Assembly (NCBI RefSeq): GCF_026745355.1
Contig: NC_079204.1
Coordinates: 49,108,785-49,172,784 of the forward strand
Origin: Beta vulgaris subsp. vulgaris
Taxonomy: Eukaryota > Streptophyta > Magnoliopsida > Caryophyllales > Amaranthaceae
Length of the DNA stretch: 64,000 nucleotides
Direction: 5' to 3'
Both the position numbers and the translations under genes were made by a program. Below the pieces are notes generated by a model. The model had not been told where the DNA came from. It worked only from the letters and a program-made list of their open reading frames with translations, and ran no database searches. This document shows, in pieces, positions 43,760 to 54,666 of this stretch. The first letter of the stretch is position 1. Every line of letters starts with the position of its first letter.

Positions 43760-45626
43760 TTAGTCACCTGAAACATTATGCATATCTTGGTCCCGACCAC
43801 TAGTTCGTTGAACATGAGCTTCCATTAACATGCTTAATTGTTTTGCCATATCATTCATCTTTTTGCCGTAGTCCTCCTTTATTTCATCTATTTTTTTGTT
43901 AAGATCAACATTTTCTCGTTCCTTCTCTTGGATACGTGCCATAAGTTCAACTCTACTAGGTAAAGGCCCTCTTACATCTTTAGGTGTTACACCAAAACCA
44001 AAGCAAACAACGCTACCACGATCTTGTTCCCCAAAGCATTTTTCGACAACTTCAAAGTGTGATAGGGATGTATTCTCTTTCTCAACGTTAACTATCTCAT
44101 TCTAAAATAATAAAACACAAAAAAGAAAAGTTTATTGTGAGCTCACATAAACATTATTTTGGAAATTTTAGAACATTTGTGAAAATATTACATACATATT
44201 TGCCATCCTCATCTTCATCTAAATTTCCAGATTTCCTTTTCCTTGTCCTCTTAAAAACAGCTGATATTGGAGGCGGTTCCTTCCCTTCTTTACCTCCCTT
44301 CATATAAAATAATCAAACCATCAAAGGAGCATTATATAAAGAAAAGACTATAAATTAAAAATCTTACCATATCATCCCAAATTACTTGTCTGAATGGCAT
44401 GCTACCAGTGCGATGAGGCATTGTTAAATTTCCTCTATTTTCGGAATTTCTAGAACTGACTTTCTACAACCACAAAGTATATGTTAGTAATTAAACCTCT
44501 ATTGAGCAAAATAGTTGTTAATTGTTACAAAAATGACATACTAAATTGCTAAATATTAAGAAAATGACATACTTTGAAATTGGAACTTGTAAAATGCTCT
44601 TTCACCAACCACTCCCAATCCTCCTTTGTTAGATCATTTGGCGTTTCTTTTAATGCATTTTCCGGACCACCTTTTTTGATTATTGAATTCTGCATCAAGA
44701 TCCCTCTCCAGTTTTGCCATAATCTTTTCAAATGGCAAAGGGTTATTGTACGGTCCAATTCAAAGCCATTTCCTGCAAAAGAAAAAATTTGGAATACAAA
44801 TTAATGAAAACAAAGTTGTGTATGCAATTACTATATATGCCATATAAAGGTCAAGTTAGCATTACCACAACTAATTGCCACATATGCTCCTTTGCACTAT
44901 CATCTATCTCGTTCCATGAATGCACTCTAACTGGACAAATTAAGCGATCTCGAACAATTTTGCCCATGTGCCTTGTCATTTCCTTATGGTTGTCTCCAAC
45001 TGGACCACTATTATAAAAATTCACCTCTAATTTCTCACCTTCTTTAAGATTTCCCACTTTCTTGCACTTGTTAACACCCCTTGGCTTTGCATCCGGTCTC
45101 CTATTTCTCTTCCTAACAGTAGGGGTGGATACTTCCATAAAGCAACAAAAAATCATTAATGGGATATAAAGAATTAAAACTTGAATTATAACAATTTGAT
45201 GTTCAAAGTTAATTTCATACCTTCCTCCTGGATCCTCAAGGCATCTTGTGAAGAACTTTGATCAAGAAACTTACTAATTGCATCATTATTGATGGATCTT
45301 TGTAAGAAATCATCATGGTCTATCTCCTCATCAAGAGATAAAGTTGAAGGAACGGAAGTAAGCTCCTTTTCCATTTCCTCATTAGTAGTCCGTTGGTTCA
45401 TTTGGCTTCCATTAGTTACATTTAAATTTGAAGTTAAGGAAGTAACATGTACATGGTTTGTGACCCTAGGGGAAGTAACTGTTTCACCTAAAGTGGACGA
45501 AGAAGGGGGTTTTGCATTCACACTCGAAAATAATGTAGCTTTTAGTCCTTTGCCACGGTTTTTACCAAGTATTCCAGGTGCCAGAAATATGTTCTTCTTC
45601 CCACCTAGTGTCATTATGACGTACAC
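43760..45626 (-). CDS. Transposase_24-type (TNP1/Ptta-like) CACTA protein, multi-exon
   Basis: Minus-strand exons separated by AT-rich introns. About 45600-45220: GKNRGKGLKATLFSSVNAK, a Ser/Thr-rich acidic N terminus. 45156-44851: KRNRRPDAKPRGVNKC, VNFYNSGPVGDNHKEMTRHM, LICPVRVHSWNEI. 44758-44549: LQNWRGILMQNS-like KRLWQNWRGILMQNSI, TPNDLTKEDWEWLVKEHF. About 44460-44370: a short HRTGSMPFRQ exon. About 44300-44195: KEPPPISAVFKRTRKRKS. 44105-43760: CFGEQDRGSVVCFGFGVTP, then a coiled coil ending DQDMHNVSGD. The pattern matches the plant Transposase_24 family found with CACTA elements. No stop codon was seen in the exons as I read them, but splice sites are not verified. Confidence 0.65.
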
Positions 45627-46425
45627 GAAAACTTAACCTGTCCATGTATTACTTTTGGTTAGTGGCATGTCAAGAAATAAAATTTGGGATCACAACCGGA
45701 TCCAAGATTTAAAACCATAGTCCAAACAGCAAAACTAATCCAAAAAATTAGAAATTTCCTGCTTCCTTATCAGCTTAACGCACCAAATATTTTACAAATT
45801 TCCTGCTGATTAATTGCCAGTTTGTTAAACAACATAACAAAATGAACAAAACTGTTGTACTCTGGTGACTGAATTGTCTGGAAAAGAAAAGGCAGGATAA
45901 GTTAACAAAGAACGCTTTTCACCTGAGGTTTGGACTTATCTAAAACACTATTAGAGGATGAATTAGTAATTGTTCTTTTTCTGTACTAGTTTTTTTTAAT
46001 CTTGTAGATTAGAAATTTCTGATAGTAGGAGTTTATGTTATGGAAGGAACATATAATGTGCATTTTTTATGAGCTATGTATGAACCAATATTGGTATTTT
46101 ATTACCCTCCTTACATTTTGATAGAGACTCACCGAAGTTTTCCGGATTCATTTATGACTACAACCACCTGAACATAAATGGTCATTTATCAAGTACACAT
46201 TATAGCTCATATACTTCACTGTTTTGAACTTCTGTTTGTGAATATGTATCAGACTATTAGGGAAAGATGATGTATTGAGATTGGAAATGCAGATGTTTCT
46301 TCCATGTACCACATTCCCTTTCCTTGTCTTTGTATTAATTGTAACTCTTCATCTTTATAAGTCCTCCTAAGTTTCTTGAAGTTGGGGGTTTGAGTTTTTT
46401 ACGTGTTCTTTATTTTTTAATGCAG

Positions 46426-46512
46426 ACTCCTAAGACATTGAAGCAGCTATACTTGACGAGCTTTTCATTTATAGCAGGGATCATTGTCTTTGGAGGCCTT
46501 ATTGCTCCAACT
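46426..46512 (+). pseudogene. OR-like: Captured ORANGE (OR)-like exon
   Basis: Preceded by a good acceptor (TTTTTTAATGCAG) and followed by a donor (GTAAGA). The 29 codons read TPKTLKQLYLTS, then a hydrophobic segment with AGIIVFGGLIAPT. From memory of the OR family this matches the first membrane segment and the residue where OR continues as LELKLGLGG; here the next exon is absent. OR is a plastid DnaJ-like protein that stabilises phytoene synthase and promotes carotenoid accumulation. The segment is inside the CACTA element and opposite to its transposase, so it is a captured fragment, not a gene. Another exon-like piece follows at about 46531-46590 (VGDVLAVGIDDRLSMIGIKK), from an unidentified source. 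Confidence 0.6.
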
Positions 46513-47039
46513 GTAAGATTTCATCGTGCAGGTGGGTGATGTTCTTGCTGTTGGAATTGATGACAGGTTGAGCATGATTGGAATTAAAAAGGTAATTCTC
46601 TCTACAGGTTGAGTTATGGATAATTTTGACTAGAGTTGTATGATTTTATTTTACTTCGGTCTCTTGAGCCTTGTACAGTTGTATTTCCTCTTATCTATCT
46701 GCTGAGTTATAGATCTTGACGAGTATTTCAGGTCTTAAAAGGAGATGTGAACAAGCTGCAGGTTTGATCTACCTCATGTTAAGATGAGATATGCAGAGCA
46801 AGCTTAGCATATATATTTTCATTCTATTATTATTATTATCATCATCACAGCTTTGCTTTTAGGCTGCTCATTCATTATTCGTACACATGCACTGATGCAA
46901 GTATGCAACATTGCTATTTGCTACTATGACACACCAAACGCAGATTGCACCTTTAGTGATGTAGGAGGTAGCCACTGATTTCACAGTGATAACCCCGTTC
47001 TCCACGTTTGTCTTGATCTCGTCTGTCGTGGAATTTTCC

Positions 47040-47405
47040 CGCAGGCCCTACACACACCCCCCCTCCTATAGCCCCTGTACACAAACCCCTTTCCCGCAGC
47101 CCCTGCACACACACACCCCTTTCTTGCACCCCCTGCACACACAGACCCCTTTCCCGCATCCCCTGCAAACACTCCCCCTCCTATAGCCCCTATACACACC
47201 CCCCTTTCCCGCAGCCCCTGCACACACACCCCCTCCTATAGCCCCTGTACACACTCCCCTGTACACACACCCCTTTCCCGCAGCCCCTGCACACACACAC
47301 CCCCCTTTCCCGCTGCCCCTGCACACACACACACACACCCGTTTCCTGCAGCCTGCACACACACACACCCCCGTTTCCTGCAGCCTGCACACACACACAC
47401 CCTCC
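47040..47405. repeat. C-rich minisatellite inside the CACTA element
   Basis: About 370 bp of tandem CCCCTTTCCCGCAGCCCCTG / CACACACACACC units of about 30 bp, alternating with CTCCTATAGCCCCTGTACAC units. It is the most GC-rich stretch of the element. The Cys/Gly/Val-rich minus-strand frames (GVCVCRG...) are artefacts of the repeat. 47410-48260 holds element DNA with no recognised gene. Confidence 0.9.
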
Positions 47406-48259
47406 TACAGCCCCTTTACAGTCAAGGTAACGCAAAGCAACAAACTTAACCATAACCCCAAAAATAATCAATAATTGTGAGAAAATACTAGTCATGACCC
47501 TCACCCTCTTGCCAAATCTAAGAATATAATATAATTAATTTCAGTTCAATGCCCTTCATAATAGTTGATCACTCATAAAAATCCAATCATAAATCTCATA
47601 TTAGTGTTTCCGAATAATACTAAATCCATAGAATGAAACATTGAGTACCTATGCAATTGAAACATGGACAACTACCAGGAGAGAAGGGCAGAAAATCTAA
47701 CCTGGACGACTGAAACCAGAGGGATGGAACTCTTGGTCAATGACAACGTGGAACTCAGATCAGAAGAATAAGCCGCTGGAGAAGCTGAGAGAAGCCTGAT
47801 TAAGTATTGAACTAGTTAGAGACATGATGAAACCTCTACCTCAGTCGTGACGCTGAAATAATAAGCCACATCAAACACGTTAAATCACTTACCAGGCTAC
47901 CAGCAGCATAAATTGAGTGTGCAATTCCCCTAGACAACACAGGAGCCTAACCAATATGGCCAATAACACTTAGATACATATTATTAATACAATGCAAAAA
48001 TAAAGAAAGTAGTACTTATTAAATTCCATTGATTTACCAGATCATTAACACTAAAATCTCAAAGTTGTGCAATTTTATTTTAGCAACTAGTACTTTCAGC
48101 ACCAATAAATAAGCAAGAACTAATAAATTATTTCAACATTAGCCCTTGTCAACTATTTCTAAGCAACAAACATAACCTTCCCAAACACTATTTAGATATT
48201 ATTTTGTTCAAAAATAAAGGAAAAGAAATATTGCAATCTAATAATAATCCATCTTAAAA

Positions 48260-51200
48260 CAATAATATTTTAAGGATCTCTAAGTTTTTCTCTTTCGTTT
48301 CTTCATTACCACAGCATCAACTATCTCAACAATCTCAGTTTCCATGTCAACCCTATGTTCATCATTCATTTCGTTATGCGTGTATGTCGATGCAGATCAA
48401 AACCAAAAGATTCACGTTCTTGATACGCATCCTCGGCATCATCTAAGATTTCCATGCTTTGAGAATCATTGTCTTTCTCCACTGCCAACTCATATGTAAC
48501 TCGAGGTTTTTGTCTACTGCAACAGCCAGTTACCTTTTTTACAAATACTCATAGAACACTTGTGACACTTGGCTAGCTAGCACAAAGGGTTCATTGTTTT
48601 GAGGTTCCGTTGTGTATCAACACTAACTACCCAAATTTGTCCACATTAATTCCTTTTCTTGGAATCAAGCACATCATACCAATCACACCGGAAAAATACA
48701 ACGTAATTACCCCCCAAATACTCTACTCGATTACTTCTGTCAATGCCCCATAAATCTAAGGCCTCTTTTTCCTCACCAGTTCACCCAACACCACTACTCC
48801 ACTATTTTGTGTTCTCAAGTTTCTATCACGGTGTAATGTATGAAACCTAAATCCCTTAGTGACATAACCACTAAAAGACCTAGAACTGTATATAGGACCA
48901 CGTGCTAAAGCTAGAAATTCTTCCCCATAAGGACATGCTTTTTGTTCGTCCAACTTTTCAACCTGGAAAATACACATAATAACGATCAAAATGCAATTTC
49001 AAATTATCAAAGTCAAAGATAAAACTTGTCCGGAAATGAAAACTTACTTTTTTTCTAAACCAACTCACAAAGTTCACATCTCGTTGATGTTGGGAAAGTT
49101 CAACTCCTTCATGTGCTATCATTTCAGCATATTCTCTATGTTGGACAGTAATTAGTTAAAAATAAATATAAAAAAATTGAAACATCAAACAAATGTTCTA
49201 ACTACTCACTTATAGAATGGGTCAACTTCAGTGCAATTCTTTAAAGCATAGATGTGAGCCTGCTCTCTTTCATATACGTCCAGATTGTTGGTTTTTCCGC
49301 CCCCTAAGGGCCTTCCAGGGTGAGAAAATATAGATAGTTTCCTGGCGGTATCATCATCACCATCATAGTTACGCTCAAGACGATTAAATTTTGTTTCAAC
49401 GTCATCTAAGTACCTTGAGCATAGAGTCATACACTCATCAACAATATAACCCTCCGCTATTGAGCCCTCTGGACGTGCTTTATTACGCACATATAACTTG
49501 AGTTTATGGAGATATCGTTTCCCAGGATACATCCAACGAAAATGGACAGGACCGCCAAGAATTACCTCATCAGCTAGGTGGACACTTAAATGAAGCATGA
49601 CATCAAAACAAGAAGGAGGCATCCATGCTTCTAACTTAGAAAGAGTCAAAGGAATTTGGGCTTTGATTTTCTCTAGATGTTCAACTTGCACAGATCTAGC
49701 ACAGAGCACACCGAAAACCTGACATAGCTCAACTAAAGGCTCAGATACATCTTTCACCAAAAGACCGCGAATCACAAGAGGAAGTATACTTTGTAGCAGG
49801 ACATGGCAATCACGACTCTTCAATCCTGAAATCTTACAATCTTTTACATTTACACATCGAGAAATATTAGAAGAATACCCATCGGGAACTTTCAACTCTT
49901 TTAAAAAACGACACAGTATCTCTTTTTGACTCTTAGATAGTGTGTATGGTGCGGGGGGCAATTCAATTTTGTCACCCTTTGAAATAGGATGTAGCTTTGG
50001 CATTATACCTAATCCCTCCATATCAAAACGAGAATTAGCTGTGTCTTTAGTTTGTCCTTTAATGTTCATGATGGTTCCCAGAATAATATCACATATGTTC
50101 TTTTCAATGTGCATTACATCTAAATTATGCCGCAATAAAAGTGTTTTCCAATAAGGCAACTCAAAGAAAATACTTTTCTTATTCCAATTATCGCCTCTGG
50201 TCTTATGTGACACTTTCGTCTTCTTAGTGGGATCTTTGGACAAACATATACCTTCAAGATCTCTAACTTGTTCAAGAACTTCCTCCCCTGATAATGGCTT
50301 AGGTGCCTCTCCTTTTTCTTTCTTTCCAAAAACATCTTTCTTCCTTCGCCATGGGTGATTAATAGGAAGAAAGCGTCGATGACGCATATAGACATGCTTA
50401 AAACAGTTAGGCAACCACATATAAGAAGTTTCTTTATGACAACAAGGACATGCTCTCTTCCCCTTGGTACTCCATCCCGATAACATTCCATAAGCAGGAA
50501 AATCATTGATAGTTTGCAGCAAAGCCGCATGCATTTTAAAATTTTCTTTTTTTGATGCATCATAAGTTTCAACACCAACTTCCCATAACTCTTTAAGCTC
50601 TTCTATCAAAGGCTGCAAATATACATAAATAGCATCGCTAGGACCCTTTGGACCAGGTATAAGCATTGACAATAGCATACTAGAAGGTTTCATACACATC
50701 GAAGGAGGCAAATTGTATGGAACTAGCATCACAGGCCAAATACTATATGGTTTTGCAACATTAGAAAAGGGATTAAATCCATCACTTATAAGCCCTAACC
50801 TAACATTACGAGATTCAGAAGAAAAAAGTTCATTTTTCCCATCAAAAAGTTGTCATGCTTTCCCATCTGCGGGGTGCTCAATAACCCCATCTTTAATAGA
50901 CCTTTCATGATGCCATCTCATATGATGAGCTGTCTTAGAGCACATGAACAAACGTTGAATTCTTGGCTTAAGCGGAAAATATCGGAGGACCTTTTCAGGT
51001 ATTCTTTTACCATTTTCCTTCGTTCTAATTTCCCCACTATTCTTACCTTGCTTTCACCTAGAAGCATTGCAAATTTTGCAATATTCTAATTGTTCATCAT
51101 CTTTCCAAAACAACATACAATCATTAACACAAGCATCAATCTTTTTATATGAAAGGCCCAAATCTTTAGTGGTCTTTTTTGCATCATAATAGGAAGTAGG

Positions 51201-51806
51201 AAGAGTTGAGTCTTTTGGTAACAAATGATCTTTCAAGTATTGCAATAACATAGTAAATGAGTCATTACTCCACCTCCCAAGAGTTTTAACATGAAGCAAG
51301 TTAACAATTGTTGACAATCTTGAGGACTTAGAACCTTCAAATAATGGCTTTTGCATATCATCAAACAATCTAAAAAATTTCTTAGCATCATCATTCGGAT
51401 CTTCATCCCGTAATTCACTAGAGGAGTCATTTTCAGCAAAACCACTATAATTAGGAAAAAAATCGCTAAGTATTGTATCCATCTCATTTTCGTTATCATC
51501 ATCTAATAACTCATCATCTCCTACTTTTTCGCTAGATTGTGATTCAAAGGTATCCTCCCCAACTCTTTCCCCATGGTGATACCAAAATGTATAACCCTCG
51601 ACGATTCCATAAGTTAATAAGTGATCTTTGACCATATTTAGAGATTGAAATGATGCATTTAAGCATTTTACACAAGGACATTTAATCTTTTCTATTTTTC
51701 CCGACTTTTCAAATGCATATTTTAAAAAGTTTTCAACACCTATTTCATATGCAACATTCAAACGATCATCTCGGGAAAGTTTCATCCACTCCTTACAAGG
51801 CGCCAT
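48260..51806 (-). pseudogene. CACTA transposase (TNP2-like), two nonsense codons
   Basis: Start ATG at 51806 (MAPCKEWMKLSRDDR). The first exon is one frame of 867 codons to 49206, interrupted only by TGA at 51054-51056 and TGA at 50853-50855. Domains in order: Transpos_assoc (KIKCPCVKCLN, YGIVEGYTFWYHHGE), Transposase_21 core (PYNLPPSMCMKPSSML, IPGPKGPSDAIYVYLQPLIE, GKRACPCCHKET, NLDVMHIEKNICDIILG), DUF4218 (HVLLQSILPLVIRGLL, CFDVMLHLSVHLADEV, YPGKRYLHKLK). A GT donor follows FYK; exon 2 (about 49140-49050) reads EYAEMIAHEGVELSQHQRD; exon 3 (48963-48640) is DUF4216-like (FSGYVTKGFRFHTLHRDRN, then EYLGGNYVVFFRCDWYDV) and is frameshifted near 48770 with an extra stop. A tail VTYELAVEKDNDSQSME lies near 48490. 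It would cut and join CACTA ends. Confidence 0.85.
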
Positions 51807-53409
51807 TGTATTCTGAACAAACAAATGTAATGTTTTCTTATAATAAGATAATAAATATTGCCAACTAGAAAAGAGACACAACACAAAAGGAAATATAACT
51901 TAGTAGCTTTTGTAAACACCTTCCCTTTTAAAATATCCCTGTACTTACCGTATATATGTCATATAAAATTCAGAATAGTGCATCACTCTACGAGCTGGAC
52001 AATACAAAATCAGTTTACCAAATTATTAGTTTACATTTTACACCTAACTAGAGACAAGTTTTTTCGGCTTAATCTTTAAGAATCCACAATCTGAACCATG
52101 AAATTGATCCTAATTCTACAACTAAATTCCCCTAGTCCCATGATCATGATTATTAGCTATCACAGATTTCATTTCACTCCCACGTTTTAATAGCTTAGGT
52201 TCCATCATTAAAGAATCATCATTAGCTAGCATTAACAATGAAGGAGCAATAAGGAGCAATTCTTCATCAAAATCAGTAACAAAGGAAGAGTAAAATAGAA
52301 GCTTGGAAATGATTTAACAGAAGAATCTTGATAATCTGTTAAACATTAGTTCTTATATACTTCATTAGATTTCACATATTTCACATCATCTCACAAACTA
52401 ATATGTATAAAAACATTACCACAAAGAATCTGGTTAGATCATTTTAAATATATTTTTAAGGTATGTATCAACTTCTTATACTAATATATCAATGGTCAAA
52501 ATGATAATACCTAGTAGACCATAAAATTGATTGACAAGTATTTCAATTTTTTCTTACAAACCGATGGACTATAAATAAAAGTTATAATTGATTTCTGAAG
52601 AAGATATGGAGACAAACGAATATAAGGGTGGTATGTTTAACAATGTGATATATTGTGCCTTCTTTCACTACTCTACTCAGCATCTAAACTTTTTGTTGCT
52701 CTTGGAAGTCAAAAGTTTCTTTTAATAGGGTGTGAAAATATATACAAGTGGATTAGACTTAGAGATGAATTCATGATTTACAGAAGCTGCTGATTAGATT
52801 TAACAGATTCATCAAAATAAGTAATAGAAGAAGAGTAAATGATTTAACAGAGTAGCATCTTGCGTTATATTAATGATACTCAAATTCTATAAAAATCAAA
52901 CCAAATGAACATAATACCAGCCAAATTCGACAATGTTCTTCCAGTTTAAGATTTAAGATTATGTTCGTTTGATGAAATTTAAATAAAACCTAACAAACAT
53001 AATACCAGCCAAATTCTAATCTTAAACGAACATCAGCCAAGATTATGAAAACATTTAAACCAAAATTATGCCTTGAAACTCGAAGAATAATACCTAATTC
53101 CCCTCAATCTGATGCCCTGAATCCTTCCAAGAACCGCTCACTCTTCTCGCCAATGGAAGAACAACAAAAACATGAAGAAACGTCAATTTCGGCGAAAAAA
53201 AACAAAAGAAAACATCTGATTTTGGCTTTATAGCATGAAGGACGGAGAAACTTACCAGATAATCTGAACAAACAATTCACCAATTGGAGGAATTCAGATG
53301 AACAGAGGACTTCGCGAGTGAAGAAGCTCAGAATAAGGAACCGCAATGGAATAGTACTGTAGGGTTTTTTTAATTTTTGGGGATTAGCAAACTAATAATA
53401 TTTTTTTAG
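51807..53409. other. CACTA 5' internal region, no gene
   Basis: AT-rich leader and promoter region of the transposase gene. It contains a direct repeat of AATACCAGCCAAATTC (near 52914 and 52999) and a plus/minus pair of short open frames at 53045-53346 that I do not consider genes. Confidence 0.6.
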
Positions 53410-53687
53410 TTTAATAGTCTTTTGCAACCGTTGTTCGGTTGTACTTACTAACTATATGGTCGTTAAAAGAATTAAAAAACCGGGAAAGCTCCCGCTTGAG
53501 TTTTTTCGCACAAATTCAGACTTTTTACGACCAGGTGTAAGCGTTTACCATCAAGTTTAAGACTCGTTGCAAAATAACCTTAATATCTACGACGGCTTTA
53601 AAAACTCGATGTAATTGGTACCATTTTACGACCGGATTTCCGCACGGTCGTTAAGGTTGGTCGCAATTGGCATTCATTCTTGTAGTG
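53410..53687. repeat. CACTA right subterminal repeats
   Basis: TTACGACCA, GTCGCAATT and CGGTCGTTAA-type motifs in both orientations up to the terminus, matching the left cluster at 41460-41960. Confidence 0.8.
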
Positions 53688-54666
53688 CGACTTTTGATCA
53701 ACACCTTGTTATGATGAACGAGATTGAGGGTGGTATCCAACCCTCTGATATTTGACTGACACATTGCCCTTTTTGGATTCGCCTATATAACCTGCCATTG
53801 GATATGCGTTCGAAAAATCATGTAGGTGCAATTGGTGCTAGGATTGGTACTGTTTTAGAGGTTGAATATGACAAAATTGAATGGGATAAGTCGGCGCGGA
53901 TTAAGATCATGCTCAATATCACAAAACCCTTACGTCGAATTCTGAAGTTGCGTAATTCGAATGGTAAGGTTGCCTTGATAGAAATAAAGTATGAGAGATT
54001 ACCAATATTCTGTTATGGTTGTGGGATCATTGGCCACATTGAGCGTGACTGTACGGTACTGGGAGATGATGCTAGGGAGGAGGATAAACAATGGGGTCTT
54101 TGGCTTCGGGCTTCGCCTAGGAATGGGCGTTTGAAGCTGCATGAGGAGGCAAAAAATTTTCTTTCCTGCTCGAAAGCGCTCAGATTCAATGAACCAATGT
54201 TGGCTAGTCAGGTGGGGGCCCGAAACCGGACGGTGGAGACTGAAGTTCAGGTGCCTGCGATAGTGGGGAGCCTTACGGATTCACCATATATGGGTGGCCA
54301 TGACACGTTGGAGCCCATCCCTCCTACGGGTATCCAGGAAACTCACGATCCAGTCGGCATTGCTACGGTAAGTTCCCCTCCAAATTTTGTTTTTGAAGCT
54401 AATGGTGGGAGTCGGGTCAAGGGTGGAAAGAAGATTAAAAGTGGGAGGAAGCTTATTAGTGGGTCAGGGAGTAATAGGAATGATGATCAACATGTTGTTC
54501 ACTCTGGTGAAAAAAGAAAGCTTCTGGATAAAATGATAATTGATGATGAGTGTGATGTTGATGAAGGAGGTTCAAAAAAGAGTCGTGTGTGTTTTGATGA
54601 TTTGCATGGCAGTGCTATGAATACTGTCTTGGCGGAGGTTGGCATGACCCAACCCCGCCCGTCATT

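Larger units (their letters stand above)
41451..53687 (-). mobile_element. CACTA (En/Spm) transposon, 12.2 kb
   Basis: Begins CACTACAAGAACA at 41451 and ends TTCTTGTAGTG at 53687, an inverted 11-bp terminus diagnostic of CACTA. Flanking GGA (41448-41450) and CGA (53688-53690) are a 3-bp duplication with one change; removing the element and one copy restores the LINE frame (Trp-Thr-Phe-Asp). Subterminal repeats with TTACGACCA, GTCGCAA and ACGACGAGATTACCGTCGC lie at 41500-41960 and 53410-53680. On the minus strand are a TNP2-type transposase and a second Transposase_24-type protein; on the plus strand are captured host exons. The transposase has nonsense codons, so the copy may be immobile unless helped. 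Confidence 0.93.

Noticed and set aside
47066..47504. Cys/Gly/Val-rich minus-strand proteins that resemble metallothionein-like or toxin-like repeats
   Set aside because: They translate a C-rich minisatellite; repeats are at DNA level and open several frames at once.
53045..53346. Overlapping plus and minus small ORFs near the CACTA right end
   Set aside because: No homology recognised, and they occupy the transposase leader region.
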